Assembly (NCBI GenBank): GCA_031002005.1
Contig: JARYHS010013630.1
Location: 235,297,539 to 235,361,538, forward strand
Length of the DNA: 64,000 nucleotides
Source: Vandiemenella viatica
Taxonomy: Eukaryota > Arthropoda > Insecta > Orthoptera > Morabidae
Direction: 5' to 3'
The stretch's first letter is position 1; every line of letters begins with the position of its first letter. The notes beneath the pieces are model-generated. The model was not told where the DNA came from. It searched no databases and saw nothing but the letters and a program-made list of their open reading frames with translations. This document shows positions 37,301-47,103 of this stretch, piece by piece. Made by a program: the position numbers and the translations under genes.

Positions 37301-37515
37301 CTATTTTATAGAAAGTAAAATGTGTGCTAACCTAATAAAAAATGTTACTCCTAACTTAGGTGCCACAGGGAAAAGAAACTGAATTAATATCCACAAAGCA
37401 GGCAGTCAGATAATTTAGGTAGAACACAGCTGATAAGACGTTACCCCAAGTGAACACCTATGTGCTATTATTGTAGTGTTCATGTTCTTGAGTTGATGGG
37501 TGTTTATAAATTGTT
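34316..37515. other. Unannotated stretch
   Basis: A G run lies at 35439-35449. No known coding motif, element end or tandem repeat was recognised. Confidence 0.35.
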
Positions 37516-39259
37516 TTAAGCGCCCCACACACTTACAATTTATCTAAAGCCACTGAACTGCCAGTTTATCGTACTTGTAAACACACATACAGCCGATATT
37601 AATGCGTAACTGTTAATGTGTGGATTGTTCAGATCGGGGCCTGAACTGCCAGCAGTCGACAGTTAACAATCTTTGAAGTTTACGATCTCAATGCCAAAAC
37701 GGACACACACGCGCAGTTCGACTGCAGTTACCGCGCCTGACAGATACGTTATTCTGTGCCTGACGACAGGTCACAGATCTATCGCGCTGTTTAATCTGTT
37801 TTGGACTGTCAGGAAATTGGAACAACAAATCGCAATTCATTTCCTCATTTATTGAATTATATCGGCAATTTTCATGTTTGTGGAAGGTAAAAGATGAGTC
37901 GTATGTAAATAAAAAAAAAACCTGACGCTTCAGAACTGTCACAGTTTAGATGTTCAAAAAATGCAATAACTTACTGTACCTGGAATTGAACGTATTCTGT
38001 CTATAGTTTGGTTATAAGTTACATTTTCTATATATTTCTATCGTTTCCGTGGTTTATTATAATATAAAAAGTTACTGAACAATAAACAAAATAAATATTA
38101 TTCTTACCTGTATGTAAAAATCCTTGAGAGTCTGGTAAATAAATATGGCAGTTTCTGGCATTATCATACCACGTGCTAGTGGTTAATTTCTCTAAGAAAA
38201 CTTTAAATCTTCAAAACTCTGACCTATAGCCAAATATCGCAACGTGAATGTCAGTCTTTCTTCTGCAGTAATTGCTTGGCGCATTCGGGTTTCTGCTTTT
38301 GTGATGAATGGGCCAACTAAACTTAACAGTTCATTCAAATTTTCGTCATTCATTCTTAAGTAATTAATTAAGTAATCCATATGTGATTGTCGTAGTCATG
38401 TGGGAACGATTACGCCTTTCGTGCAACCACTGTTTCATCCAAAACCTCTTTTTTCGTCCCGGTGTTGCAAGTAATAACATATTATTCAAGATCGCAGTCG
38501 CACAACGTTTTCTTAGTAATAAAATGCGACCCATTGTTTACGTGAATTATATTAATGAAACAGTAAATTTGAAACGTACAATTACACTGCATCCGCGCGA
38601 TTTGATCGATTTCTAACCAGAGTCCGCTGGACTGAAGTTCACAAGCTTCAGTCCACTGGCCTGAAGTTCACGAACTATAAAGCGCCCCACACACTAACAG
38701 ACGAAACCACGGAAATGATAGAAATATATAGAAAATGTAACTTATAACCAAAATATATACAGAATACGTTCAATTCCCTGTACAGTTAGTTATTGCATTT
38801 TTTTAAACATAAAAAACTGTGACAGTTCTGAACCGTCAGGGTCTCTTTTTTTATCTGCATACGACTCATCTTTTACCTTCCACAATTATGGAAATTGCCA
38901 ATATAATTAAAGAAAATTAGGAAACGAATTGCGGTTTGTTGTCCAATTTCCTGACAGTCCAAAACAGATTAAATAGCGCGAAAGATCTATGGCCTGTAGT
39001 CAGACACAGAATAACGTATCTGTCAGGCGCGGTAACTGCAGTCGAACTGCGTGTGTGTGTCCGGTTTTGGCCTTCAGATCATAAAATTCATAGATTGTTA
39101 ACTGTGGACCGCTGGCAGTTCAGGCCCCGATCTCATCAATCCACACACTGACAGTTAAGCAATACCTGCAGTCTACGTTCTTAATATCGACTGTATATGT
39201 GTACGATAAACTGACAGTTCAATGCCTTCAGATAAACTGTAAGTGTGTGAGGCGCTTAA
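37516..39259. mobile_element. PIF-Harbinger palindromic element
   Basis: Left arm (37516-38055) and right arm (38704-39259) are inverted repeats of about 550 bases, roughly 85-90 percent alike by eye. The outer ends read TTAA-GCGCCCCACACACTTAC and, reverse-complemented, TTAA-GCGCCTCACACACTTAC. The loop encodes the N-terminal part of a Harbinger-type transposase on the minus strand (38104-38534). Harbinger elements prefer a TWA-type target; here both ends carry TTAA, so the exact duplication is ambiguous. Confidence 0.75.
38104..38534 (-). pseudogene. PIF-Harbinger (HARBI1-like) transposase, N-terminal exon
   Basis: From an ATG at 38534 the minus strand encodes a basic N terminus with RKKRFWMKQWLHERR, the counterpart of the RRFWVRPWL segment of Harbinger transposases. 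A frameshift near 38380 is needed to continue into YLRMNDENLNELLSLVGP, then ITAEERLTFTLRYLA and GQSFEDL, the family's conserved 'LRMTPExFxxLL...ITPEERLxLTLRYLATG' block. After a stop near 38192, another frame reads IMPETAIFIYQTLKDFY, matching the next conserved segment, and ends at CAG followed by GTAAGA, a splice donor. The DDE catalytic domain is not present. The enzyme would cut and paste the element in the nucleus; this copy is dead. Confidence 0.8.
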
Positions 39260-39409
39260 TGAGTGGGCAGCAGCACAGTCCATGCCTTGTACAGGCCACC
39301 GCCTACAGGCAGATGTCGTTTATGTGTGTGGTGCTTTGAGATTTCAGCCTACAGTTCTTAGTCACAGACATCGGCCTGCAGTTCGTCTGTAGGTGTGTGG
39401 AGCGCTTTA
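38678..39409. repeat. Second pair of Harbinger-type inverted termini, interleaved with the first
   Basis: TAAAGCGCCCCACACAC at 38678 and the reverse complement of 39382-39409 (TAAAGCGCTCCACACAC, both continuing CAGACGAA) form an inverted pair. The left member lies just inside the palindrome loop of the first element and the right member lies 150 bases outside it. A further weaker copy (TGTGTGTGGTGCTTTGA) is near 39330. Confidence 0.7.
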
Positions 39410-39784
39410 GACATATGTCCTCATTCTCAGCTGCTGCAGTTCGTCTCTCTCAGTGGGAACATAGTCTCCCGCAATTCTTCATTGCCTTCAGTTTGTAGCA
39501 TTACTTCGAAATGGTTTTCGCATTTAGCAGACATAGCTGAGTTGTTTGCTACATTCTCAGCTTACTAAGACATTTTCGTACTTTGGTCACTACATTAAAC
39601 TGCCAGAGGAACTGGTTAAGACGATATACTTAGAAAGATGTTATATAACTTGTAAAATGTTTTACTGTGGAGATATTGTGTGATAGAGACATGATTGTTC
39701 GTAAACATTGAATAAATCTGTAACTAGCCAAATAGCAAACAAATTTATTTTGTAAATTGCGCGATTTCTTGCTAATTAGATATC

Positions 39785-40030
39785 CACCAATCCCGATTGA
39801 TGAGTGGTAACGCTGGGGCATGACATTCGGGAGGACGAGGGTTCAGATCAACGTCAGGCGGTCAGGAGTCATTTTTCCATGGTTTCCGAAATGACTCGAG
39901 GCGAATGCCTGGAAGGTTCCTTTAAAAGGCCATACCCGAATCCCTTCCCTGTCCCGCAAAGATCATGAATGTAATCCTTTTTATAGTAGAGTCTGATGAC
40001 TAAACCTAGCGACCTGTTTTCCTAATAATG
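39785..40030 (+). mobile_element. tRNA-derived SINE, family 1
   Basis: Head with GAGTGGTAACGCTGGGG (A-box-like) and GACATTCGGGAGGACGAGGG, then a B-box-like GGTTCAGATC, TTTTTCCATGGTTTCC, CCTTTAAAAGGCCAT and CCCTTCCCTGTCC blocks in the same order as the copy at 43741. It ends near a CTAGCGACCTGTTTTCC segment. Confidence 0.75.
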
Positions 40031-40762
40031 TACACGTGATATTGTGCAAGCTAGGTGAAGCAGGAGGAAAACCCGGGTGTTACCGAGCTTCATTCCTCAG
40101 CAGTGTCCCGTACTGTGGATTGGAGTGTGATTTCGTGCAATTTCACTGCTGTTTTGGCGTTAATTAATTGCTGTTTAACAACGCGCTGATGAACTGTTGA
40201 GAGTCTGCAGCCAGTTACTCTTATTCTCTTTGATGTGCAGTTTCCTAAACGAATTTAGGTAGAAAATTATGGAATTAAACTTAATAAAAACGATGTGGTA
40301 CGTCGGAGTGAATACGTCCATATTACGGATACAAATTATTTTACAGCATTCCGAAAATCCTGAATGATTTCATTTGGAGACGTGTTATCTGCTGTGTGAG
40401 GAACATTTGAAAGACATAGTTGTTGTACAGGTGAAAACAGAATTTGCAGTTGATTCGGAAATTGTAATTATTTTTATTTCAATACTTAATTACATCTGAA
40501 AGTTCATCTCTTTCCTATCCTCCTATCGGGTGCAAAAACTTTAATTATCTATGTTCTTTAGCATAAGTTTGGTTGATTTTATTACGACGACAGTTTGAAG
40601 CTATGGTGGCAAACTTCGCCATCGCCCCGTACCAGTCGTCGTGATTACGATTAATCTCAATGTTACTTTTGAATTCTGTGATTCATCTCAGTTTACGTTT
40701 CAGAAATACTTATTTCAACAACGTAATAACATAAAACAAGTTACACATACCTTACGTATAGA
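40031..40762. other. Unannotated stretch
   Basis: No known coding motif or repeat recognised between the SINE and the MITE. Confidence 0.35.
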
Positions 40763-41143
40763 TGGAGCGTCCATAAACTACATAGCACCATTTTGGTCAT
40801 TTGAAACCTCCCCTCCCTCCTCTCCATCCACGTAGCATAACGTGATTTTAGCCACTACCCCCGCCCTCCTCCTTGCGTGCACGATGCTTTGTTCCCTATT
40901 GATTTAAGAAGACACCTTGTACTGTTCTCGTTTGTCAAATTAGTGCAGATTACATACGAAGATAATTAAATGACGCTAATAAATATTTATATGCTGTTGT
41001 ATTTTCTGTGCTTTTTGTAACTGTGGCAAATGATATAAATGGAAGGCTATGTGGCTTGGCTCGGAACCTCTCTCGTAGCCCAACGTAGCTTTCTATCCTC
41101 CTCCTCCCCTATATGGAGTCACGTAGTTTATGAAAACCCCCTC
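40763..41143. mobile_element. MITE with GCGTCCATAAACTACNT termini, copy 2
   Basis: The left end reads GGAGCGTCCATAAACTAC and the reverse complement of the right end GGGGGTTTTCATAAACTACG, with C-rich runs just inside both ends and an AT-rich centre. The layout matches copy 1 at 12372-12641. It has no coding capacity. Confidence 0.6.
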
Positions 41144-41428
41144 ACTAAATGGCAATGCTTACAATGTTATCCAACAACTGCGTGCTATACAAACCATGAC
41201 CGAAACATTAAGTGTTGCATTAATCCGGGATTTCAGACATAAGTTAAGTATCCATCCTGAAGTACAGTATGGAGTAGCATATAGAACCACGATCTAACTA
41301 TTGACAAAGAACAGGTTGATGTGTTTTCAAACCACATTTATGTGTCCAATTTTCTGATATTTGAATAATTATTACCTACAGGCCAGCTTATATCCCTGAT
41401 TTAACAGGTGTTCCACACAAAAGCAATC

Positions 41429-41433
<5 letters not shown>

Positions 41434-41469
<36 letters not shown>
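41434..41469. repeat. (TA)n microsatellite
   Basis: An uninterrupted TA run of about 35 bases, flanked by ATCATG on both sides in a nearly mirror-complementary way (CATGATG before, TATCATG after). Confidence 0.95.
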
Positions 41470-41471
<2 letters not shown>

Positions 41472-43740
41472 TGTGATTTCCCTGGACTTAAGACATAATG
41501 GAATGACACTTTTGTGCCCGTAATATCTGCTAGAATACCATTTACAACGGTCAGCTTTACTTACGTCCCCTAATTGCACTTAAAAAGGTACTACAAACCG
41601 AGTGTTGCTACAAATACTTTAGTATGCTCTTACCTTTGATTTCATCCTCTGGTTTTCCACCAGGTAGACTACATTTTGAGTCCTATATTTTATTTCCGAC
41701 GCCTTCTAATGTAGTCTTCTTTCAAGCAGTAAGAAAAATATGCTCCACCTTTCCTCTCGTTTATATCAACAAATTTTGACCTTTTTGCTCAATATTAATT
41801 AGCCAACATTCACTTGAAAACACATTACGTACATTAGACTGCACTCAACACAACTATGCTACTTTCTTTTTACCGAATTTTAAATTTTTTGTTATGCCCG
41901 TCCTTTTAACAGCTTAAAGCTCAAAGTTAAACCCGACATCTTTTGTTGGCTAATCTCTCGCCTCTTCCATCTTTCTCTTCTTCCGTTTAATAATTACTCC
42001 TTGTCATTAGGTCTCCCACAAACCGTTTTACTACTTGTCTGTCAAAAATCCTCCAACACAGTGCTATTAATATTTATACTTACCACAATAATCATACATA
42101 ATAAAATACATTTATATTTTACAACCATACATCCTTCCTAGCGTGATGCATTTTCCTTACAACTGCCTGCCTGAAATGTTTCAAAAATGACTATTAATTA
42201 TTATAATCGAAACATTAAGCGTCCACTGTCCCTCTCGAACCGCAACAGTCGTCTCAAATAGCTCTATTGTAGAACATCAATATGAGACACTGAATACTGC
42301 AAGAAATAAGATGTACGATTCTTTGAAACGGTTTAACAATTTCTGGTATGAGATTTCAATTTGTCTGATTATTCTGAAATCAGATTTAGAATATTTTAAC
42401 AAAGAACATTGTGCACAAAGGCGATTTCCACTTTGCATATCCTGGAGACAGAGTTAACAATAGAAGAATGATACTACTTTTCTGAACTTTGAGCAGTGTG
42501 ACGTTATCACCCAGTACTTCAGAAAATAGTATTGTTTCACTTTTTTCCGCTTCAGTACAGCAAGAGAACTTCGGAGAAAAGCAAACAGCAAGTCTGTTGA
42601 GACTCTCGGCGGAGTTCCCTTCTGTTACAGGTGTGTGTAGTGTGTTCTGTGCCAGAGCGGTGCGCCAAGCTTGCCACCATCCATCACTTAAAGTTGCGGT
42701 TGGAGTTTATATCTCGGCGACACGTGTCGCACCTGGTTCTTCCGCCGCACTGCACCGTGTATGGGAAGGAAACTGCCTCTGGTACTTGTCGCTGGCAGAT
42801 CGGGGCTCAAGTTAAGCCAGTTCTCCTTTTGCGAACACGCTATTCCATACGAATTTCGTAAGGAAATCATTAGACGCAGTTTAATAAAATGCACAATGTA
42901 TTAAGTAATGGTTTCCGTGCCTTTATTGTGGTTGATGAGAAACAATTAAAATGGAACAGTCCACAAAATTAGCAAAACATTTTATTTATTTTTTTAAAAT
43001 AAAAATAAAACGATCTTCGGTCTCTGCGACCATTTCACCATCCCCAGTTTGTTTTATTGTTCTTTGCTCAAGAGATTGTTGGACACTATAATGAGAACAA
43101 CATGCCAGTCATACTATGTATCAAATACTTAATGAAAATCATTCATGCTCCAGGCTGGACTCAAACCGGTGTTCCTTACAATGCAAGGCGGTACAAATAC
43201 CAGAAAGTCTGTGTCAATATACACGGAGTGGGGTACTTGTTGTCCACTATCGCTAACTGGCCTGGTCGACATTCCTTTTTGTGTTTATTCGCTGAATAAG
43301 TATCACTGAAGACTTTTGGAACATAAATTAGGCAATAAAATATTCTATAAAATTAGGTTGGAATCAACGCAAGCAATTAATGTTAGCTATTAATTTCTGA
43401 CAGATATTCTTATTCAGTTTTAAGCATGAATTATGAATTGGATAACTAGATTTTACCAGCTAATAATATAACAATTTTTTTAAGAGGAGTATCTGGCAAT
43501 TATACATAAAAACCATTTATTTTTACTTATTTTGTTTACTTGTTTTAACTAAACTATGGGTCAAAACGGAGCAGAGATTTCTGTGAAAATTAATGTTTTT
43601 ATTATTAATTATTATTATTATTTTTATTCTGTATGTTCGACTTAAAAAAATCACTTATGATGTTGAGTCTTTTCTATTTTATCTGAAAAAAATCTAAGGT
43701 GTTATTCAAACCGTTATCATATAGATAAGTCTTTCTGGTT
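41470..43740. other. Unannotated stretch
   Basis: Two overlapping frames at 42489-42861 have no recognised motif. A possible reversed tRNA-like block (GGACTCAAACCGG at 43156, as an inverted B box) lies in the segment 43140-43210 but has no matching A box. Confidence 0.35.
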
Positions 43741-43954
43741 CATAGATAAAATCGTTCTGGCCTCGCATTCGGGAGGACGGCGGTTCGAATCCCCGTCCGG
43801 GCATCCAGATTTGGGTTTTCCATGGTTTCCCCAAATCACTCCAGGTGAATGCCGGGATGCTTCCTTCAAAAGGCCATGGCCGAATTCCTTCCCATTCCTT
43901 GCCCCCATCCTTTCCCGTCTCTAAAGACCACGTTGTTAAAAAGGGACGTTAAAC

Positions 43955-43999
<45 letters not shown>

Positions 44000-44062
44000 A
44001 GTCCCCAGTCCCAACCCGCCTCTAATGCCCTCGATGTCGACGGCGTAAAGCTATAAGTCCAT
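43741..44062 (+). mobile_element. tRNA-derived SINE, family 1, best copy, with internal poly-A
   Basis: The head contains GGCCTCGCATTCGGGAGG and a good B box, CGGTTCGAATCCCCG. The body follows with TTTTCCATGGTTTCCCC, AATGCCGGGATGCTTCC and AAAGGCCATGGCCGAATTCC. A run of 38 A (43959-43996) then interrupts it, and the sequence resumes with AGTCCCCAGTCCC, CCTCTAATGCC and a TAAAGCTATAAG end. Because other copies have the AGTCC-CCTCTAATG part without the A run, the A tract has expanded or been inserted inside the 3' region. Transcription by RNA polymerase III from the internal A and B boxes is expected for the family. Confidence 0.8.
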
Positions 44063-44129
44063 ACCGTCCGTTCATAAAGCAAATATCCATTTTGGCCTAC
44101 GTTTCTTCTCAAAAATGCCATTTTGCAAA

Positions 44130-44345
44130 AATAAAAATGATTATCTTCGATATTCTTTATAATATTTCACTACAGTTCCATCATTTCACCATCAATGTGA
44201 GTATCTGACACATAATGATGCTTTAAAGCCATGACTATTTTGTTTTCTTCTGAAATTTGGCCTTTTAAAAAAAGGAAAATGATTTTCTGCGATGTTGTTA
44301 ACGATGTTCCACCATAGTTCCATCATTGCTAGATGAATATCAAAA
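44130..44345. repeat. Diverged tandem duplication of about 120 bp
   Basis: AAAATGATTATCTTCGATAT...CAGTTCCATCATT (44134-44190) recurs as AAAATGATTTTCTGCGATGT...TAGTTCCATCATT (44277-44330). On the minus strand both units encode MMEL followed by NI, NI and NHF at equal spacing. Confidence 0.6.
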
Positions 44346-44598
44346 TTAGAAACATCATCATCATTACGAGCAAGTTCAATCATTAAATTATGTGGTCTCT
44401 GACAGTAATACGTTTCGATAGAACATGAGCAGTCTTGTCCACGTCGAATGGTCTTGTGCGATCCTCTATCAGTTCACTCATAAAAACCTGCGTATGTCCT
44501 TGCCCCATCGGTATTGTGGCCTTATCTTGGTCGTTGATGATCTCTAACACTGTTTTTAGCCATCTGAATGTCTTTCCTGGGGGCAACATGGCCGGCAC
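44192..44598 (-). other. Unassigned broken coding stretch
   Basis: Two minus-strand frames, 44598-44383 (71 residues, with LPPGKTFRWLKTVLEIIND and ELIEDRTRPFDVDKTAHVL) and 44383-44192 (63 residues), are joined by an overlapping stop and start (TAATG), so a one-base frameshift probably splits a longer frame. The composition is protein-like and acidic/basic mixed, without low complexity, but I do not recognise the family. The second frame overlaps the tandem duplication at 44130-44345, so the protein may have had an internal repeat. It lies beyond the LINE remnant that ends near 44782. Confidence 0.25.
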
Positions 44599-44781
44599 AC
44601 TGCCACTTCAAGAAGCTGTCTTCTCCAAGATGTCTGAGTGACCCCTGTGACTGGTATAATATCTGTAGCTTTCTTGTTGTGTTTTCTGATTAAACTAGCA
44701 TTAACTTTTCCATAATATTTTAGGCCGTAGGCCTCCTAAGTTTTCCATTCGTAAATTCATTTTGTGTTCAGGTCTCACATA

Positions 44782-45465
44782 CGTTGTTGTTCTTTTGTTG
44801 GGGCTTAAGGGCGCGCCTACGACGGGGTCATTAGCGTCCAAACAATATCCGGCTATGCGATATGGCTTAAAATTTGTAGTATTACAGTCTGTATGGCCGA
44901 CTGTATGGGGGTCGGCCACACAGACGGAAAATATAAATAAAATACTAAAATTTTGGCTGTAAAGGGGCCATTAAAAAAGAACATCACAATCCATGTCTTG
45001 TTGGCTGTGAAGGGGCCAACCAGACATAAAAGCTTAAAATTAATAGTATGACAAAAAAAAGAAACTATGTACATGGATGAGTTGCTGTAAAATGACCACT
45101 CAACCCCCTCCATGTTGTTGTTTTTGTGGCTTTAGGGAGCGTCGACAGCGAAGTCATTAGCTCCCTAACAATGACCAGCTAATACTTTGGCTAAAAATAT
45201 ACTAAAATACCATCTGCTTGGTCGATTTGTAAGGGGTTGGCCATACAGGCAGCAAATAAAATAATTCACAAAAGTAAGACGTGGCTTAAACAGGGGACCA
45301 AAGACCGTACAGCACCTGTATGGCTGCAAAGGGCCAAACAGGTTCACAAAAGCATTAAAAACACTACATGTCTCGCTGGCTGTATAGTGGCCAGCAATAC
45401 AGGGATTATAACAATATAAAAAATTAAAACAATACACATGGATGAGTGGCTGTAAAGAGGCCGTC
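44782..45465 (-). repeat. Duplicated 3' region of an ORF1-only LINE
   Basis: Two diverged units of about 340 bases lie head to tail on the minus strand: 45460-45112 and 45090-44782. Each starts with TTTACAGCC(A)ACTCATCCATG and contains several blocks reading GGCC-(A/C)CTTTACAGCCA. Each then has a GCTAATGAC..CGTCG..GCGCCCTAAAGCC-like piece and ends in a short CAACAACAAC tail (for example 44782-44790). LINEs of the I/Jockey group often end in such CAA/TAA repeats, so each unit looks like a 3' UTR. Confidence 0.6.
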
Positions 45466-46422
45466 CTATCTGTTTAGTTTCACCCGCCCCGGTTCGGGTG
45501 GGTCTTCGATCACTGCCTGCTGAGGAACGGAACCAGGCTCGTCCACCAGCATTTCTATTTCTTCTGGCTCCGAAGAGACAGACGACTCCGACTCAGTTGA
45601 CTCCTCTGTCACCTGCCTGTCATTCTTCTTCTCCCCTTATCCCTTCTTCTTCCTACAACTAGGTAGTCTGGGAGAGGACGAAGAGGGGGATTTCACAAAC
45701 TGAGTTGGGTCCGTCCGTCTAAACTTCGGGCCACGGATCTTCTGGTCACCTCCATTCACACATGTAGCAGTTGGCAATGCTACCATGGTGACAGCACGTG
45801 GTGGTATTGGATGTGGCGTTAGTTTCACTATCACTGCTGGTGGATCCTGTTTCGCTGCTGCTGGTGTGGTCGAGGACGCAGACGTGTTGCTACCAACGTC
45901 CGCGGTGTTAGATGTTGCGACCTTAGCGGATTTTGCACCGCATTTGCACTGATATGAGCACAATGTATTTGCGCTCATGTCTGCAACGGTTGTCTGGGTA
46001 GCAATACTCTGTTTCCTGACGGGAGTTGAAGCCATCTTAGCAAAGCTAGTTCCGAAAATTGGAGCGGCGAGCGTCTTGGCCTTCTTCTTCGCTTCTGCGT
46101 AAGGTATCCACTCTTTGGTCTTCAACTCCTGATTTTTGCGCTCTTCAAGATACACTTGAAACTCCGTGTTCCAGGCGGGGTGCAAACCGGAGCAGTTGAC
46201 GCAAGCCTGTGGGAGCGTACAACTAACACCCGGCTCAAGTTCGCCCTTCACACACTGACCACAGGTTGGATTTCCTTTACATGACTCTGTCGTATGTCCG
46301 AAGCGCTGACACTGGAAACAGCGCATCGGGTCCGGAACATACGGACGGACGTTCAGGTTAATGTAACCTTCTTTGATGTTCTTTGGTAGAACTGGAGTGT
46401 CAAACGTCAGGACGAATCTCAC
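45466..46422 (-). pseudogene. LINE ORF1 (gag-like) with CCHC zinc knuckles, 5' truncated
   Basis: Minus-strand frame from about 46422 opens within the ORF1 with RFVLTFDTPVLPK, the conserved start of the region before the zinc knuckles in Jockey/I-group LINEs. The first knuckle, CFQCQRFGHTTESC, is C-x2-C-x4-H-x4-C. A second cysteine group, CGQC and then CVNCSGLHPAW, follows, with a Lys-rich spacer and Ser/Thr/Ala-rich C terminus. The frame stops at 45637-45639 (TAA after KKKG) but continues in the same frame as an acidic tail (EESTESESSVSSEPEE) to a second stop at 45466-45468, so the first stop is probably a point mutation. The protein would bind the LINE RNA. The N terminus is lost and no ORF2 follows: the next sequence is 3' UTR-like. 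Confidence 0.8.
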
Positions 46423-46759
46423 AAACGTATGTCATCACAAGTTTAGACATATAATGGGTCTTTAATATTATTCTTCTTCTTTGTCTGCCCGTTTAATGGT
46501 GTTACAAAAAAATGAACGTTTATTTATACACATTTAAAAATGCAAAAGTTACTTTACTCGGATTTTTTATAATGTAAATTAATAGTTCTTTTTTCGCGGT
46601 CCTTGATGGTGATAGGTAGTATTATCAGAGAGATAGTTTACGGTACAGGTTTTTAAACAGAAGATATGTAGTAAAGTTTTTCTTAGTTTATTGCTAACTG
46701 GACAAGATTAAATATAAATGAGAAATAAAAATGATGCTTTTCTCTCATTTCCGATGATA
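46423..46759. other. Short unannotated stretch
   Basis: Upstream flank of the truncated LINE. No motif recognised. Confidence 0.3.
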
Positions 46760-47103
46760 GGTGACCAATGTGATGGCAGTCCAATGAAGTTGCGGTGGAG
46801 AGCACTGCATGTATTCTGGAGAGATCGACTCTGGTGGTGTGTGGTGTGACAGCGAGCCACGGAAACGCATTAGGGAAACACTTAGCGGCCAGTGGCTGTT
46901 ACCTGGCGACGCCCATTGTCGGTCGCTCGGCTGGCCGGCTGACGGATGATGAGGCCACTGTACGGCCAAACTGCTAATGGCAGGCGCACTTGCAGTCGAT
47001 AGCACTGGAGATCAGCGCGGGTGCTTCGTGCCTGGCCCTGTCTGTGATCCACAGAGCTAGTACTAGCAGGATGGGCGCCAAGAGTACGACTACCGTGCTT
47101 CAT
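46760..47103 (-). other. GC-rich patch with possible exon
   Basis: This block is much richer in G, C and CpG than its flanks. On the minus strand an ATG frame begins at 47103 and runs 66 codons to CAG followed by GTAACA, a plausible splice donor near 46902. In another frame, 47096-46974, the strand encodes TVVVLLAPILLVLALW, which looks like a secretion signal, and then a short tail ending CKCACH and a stop. The two readings are mutually exclusive, and neither has a known homologue to me. A first exon of an unrecognised host gene, or a CpG-rich relic, are both possible. Confidence 0.25.

Noticed and set aside
42489..42861. Two overlapping + strand frames and a minus-strand one in a GC-richer patch
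   Set aside because: Three frames open over the same DNA with no motif in any; typical of locally higher GC.
43140..43215. Reversed tRNA-like B box (GGACTCAAACCGG)
   Set aside because: No A box at the right distance and no body shared with the other SINEs.
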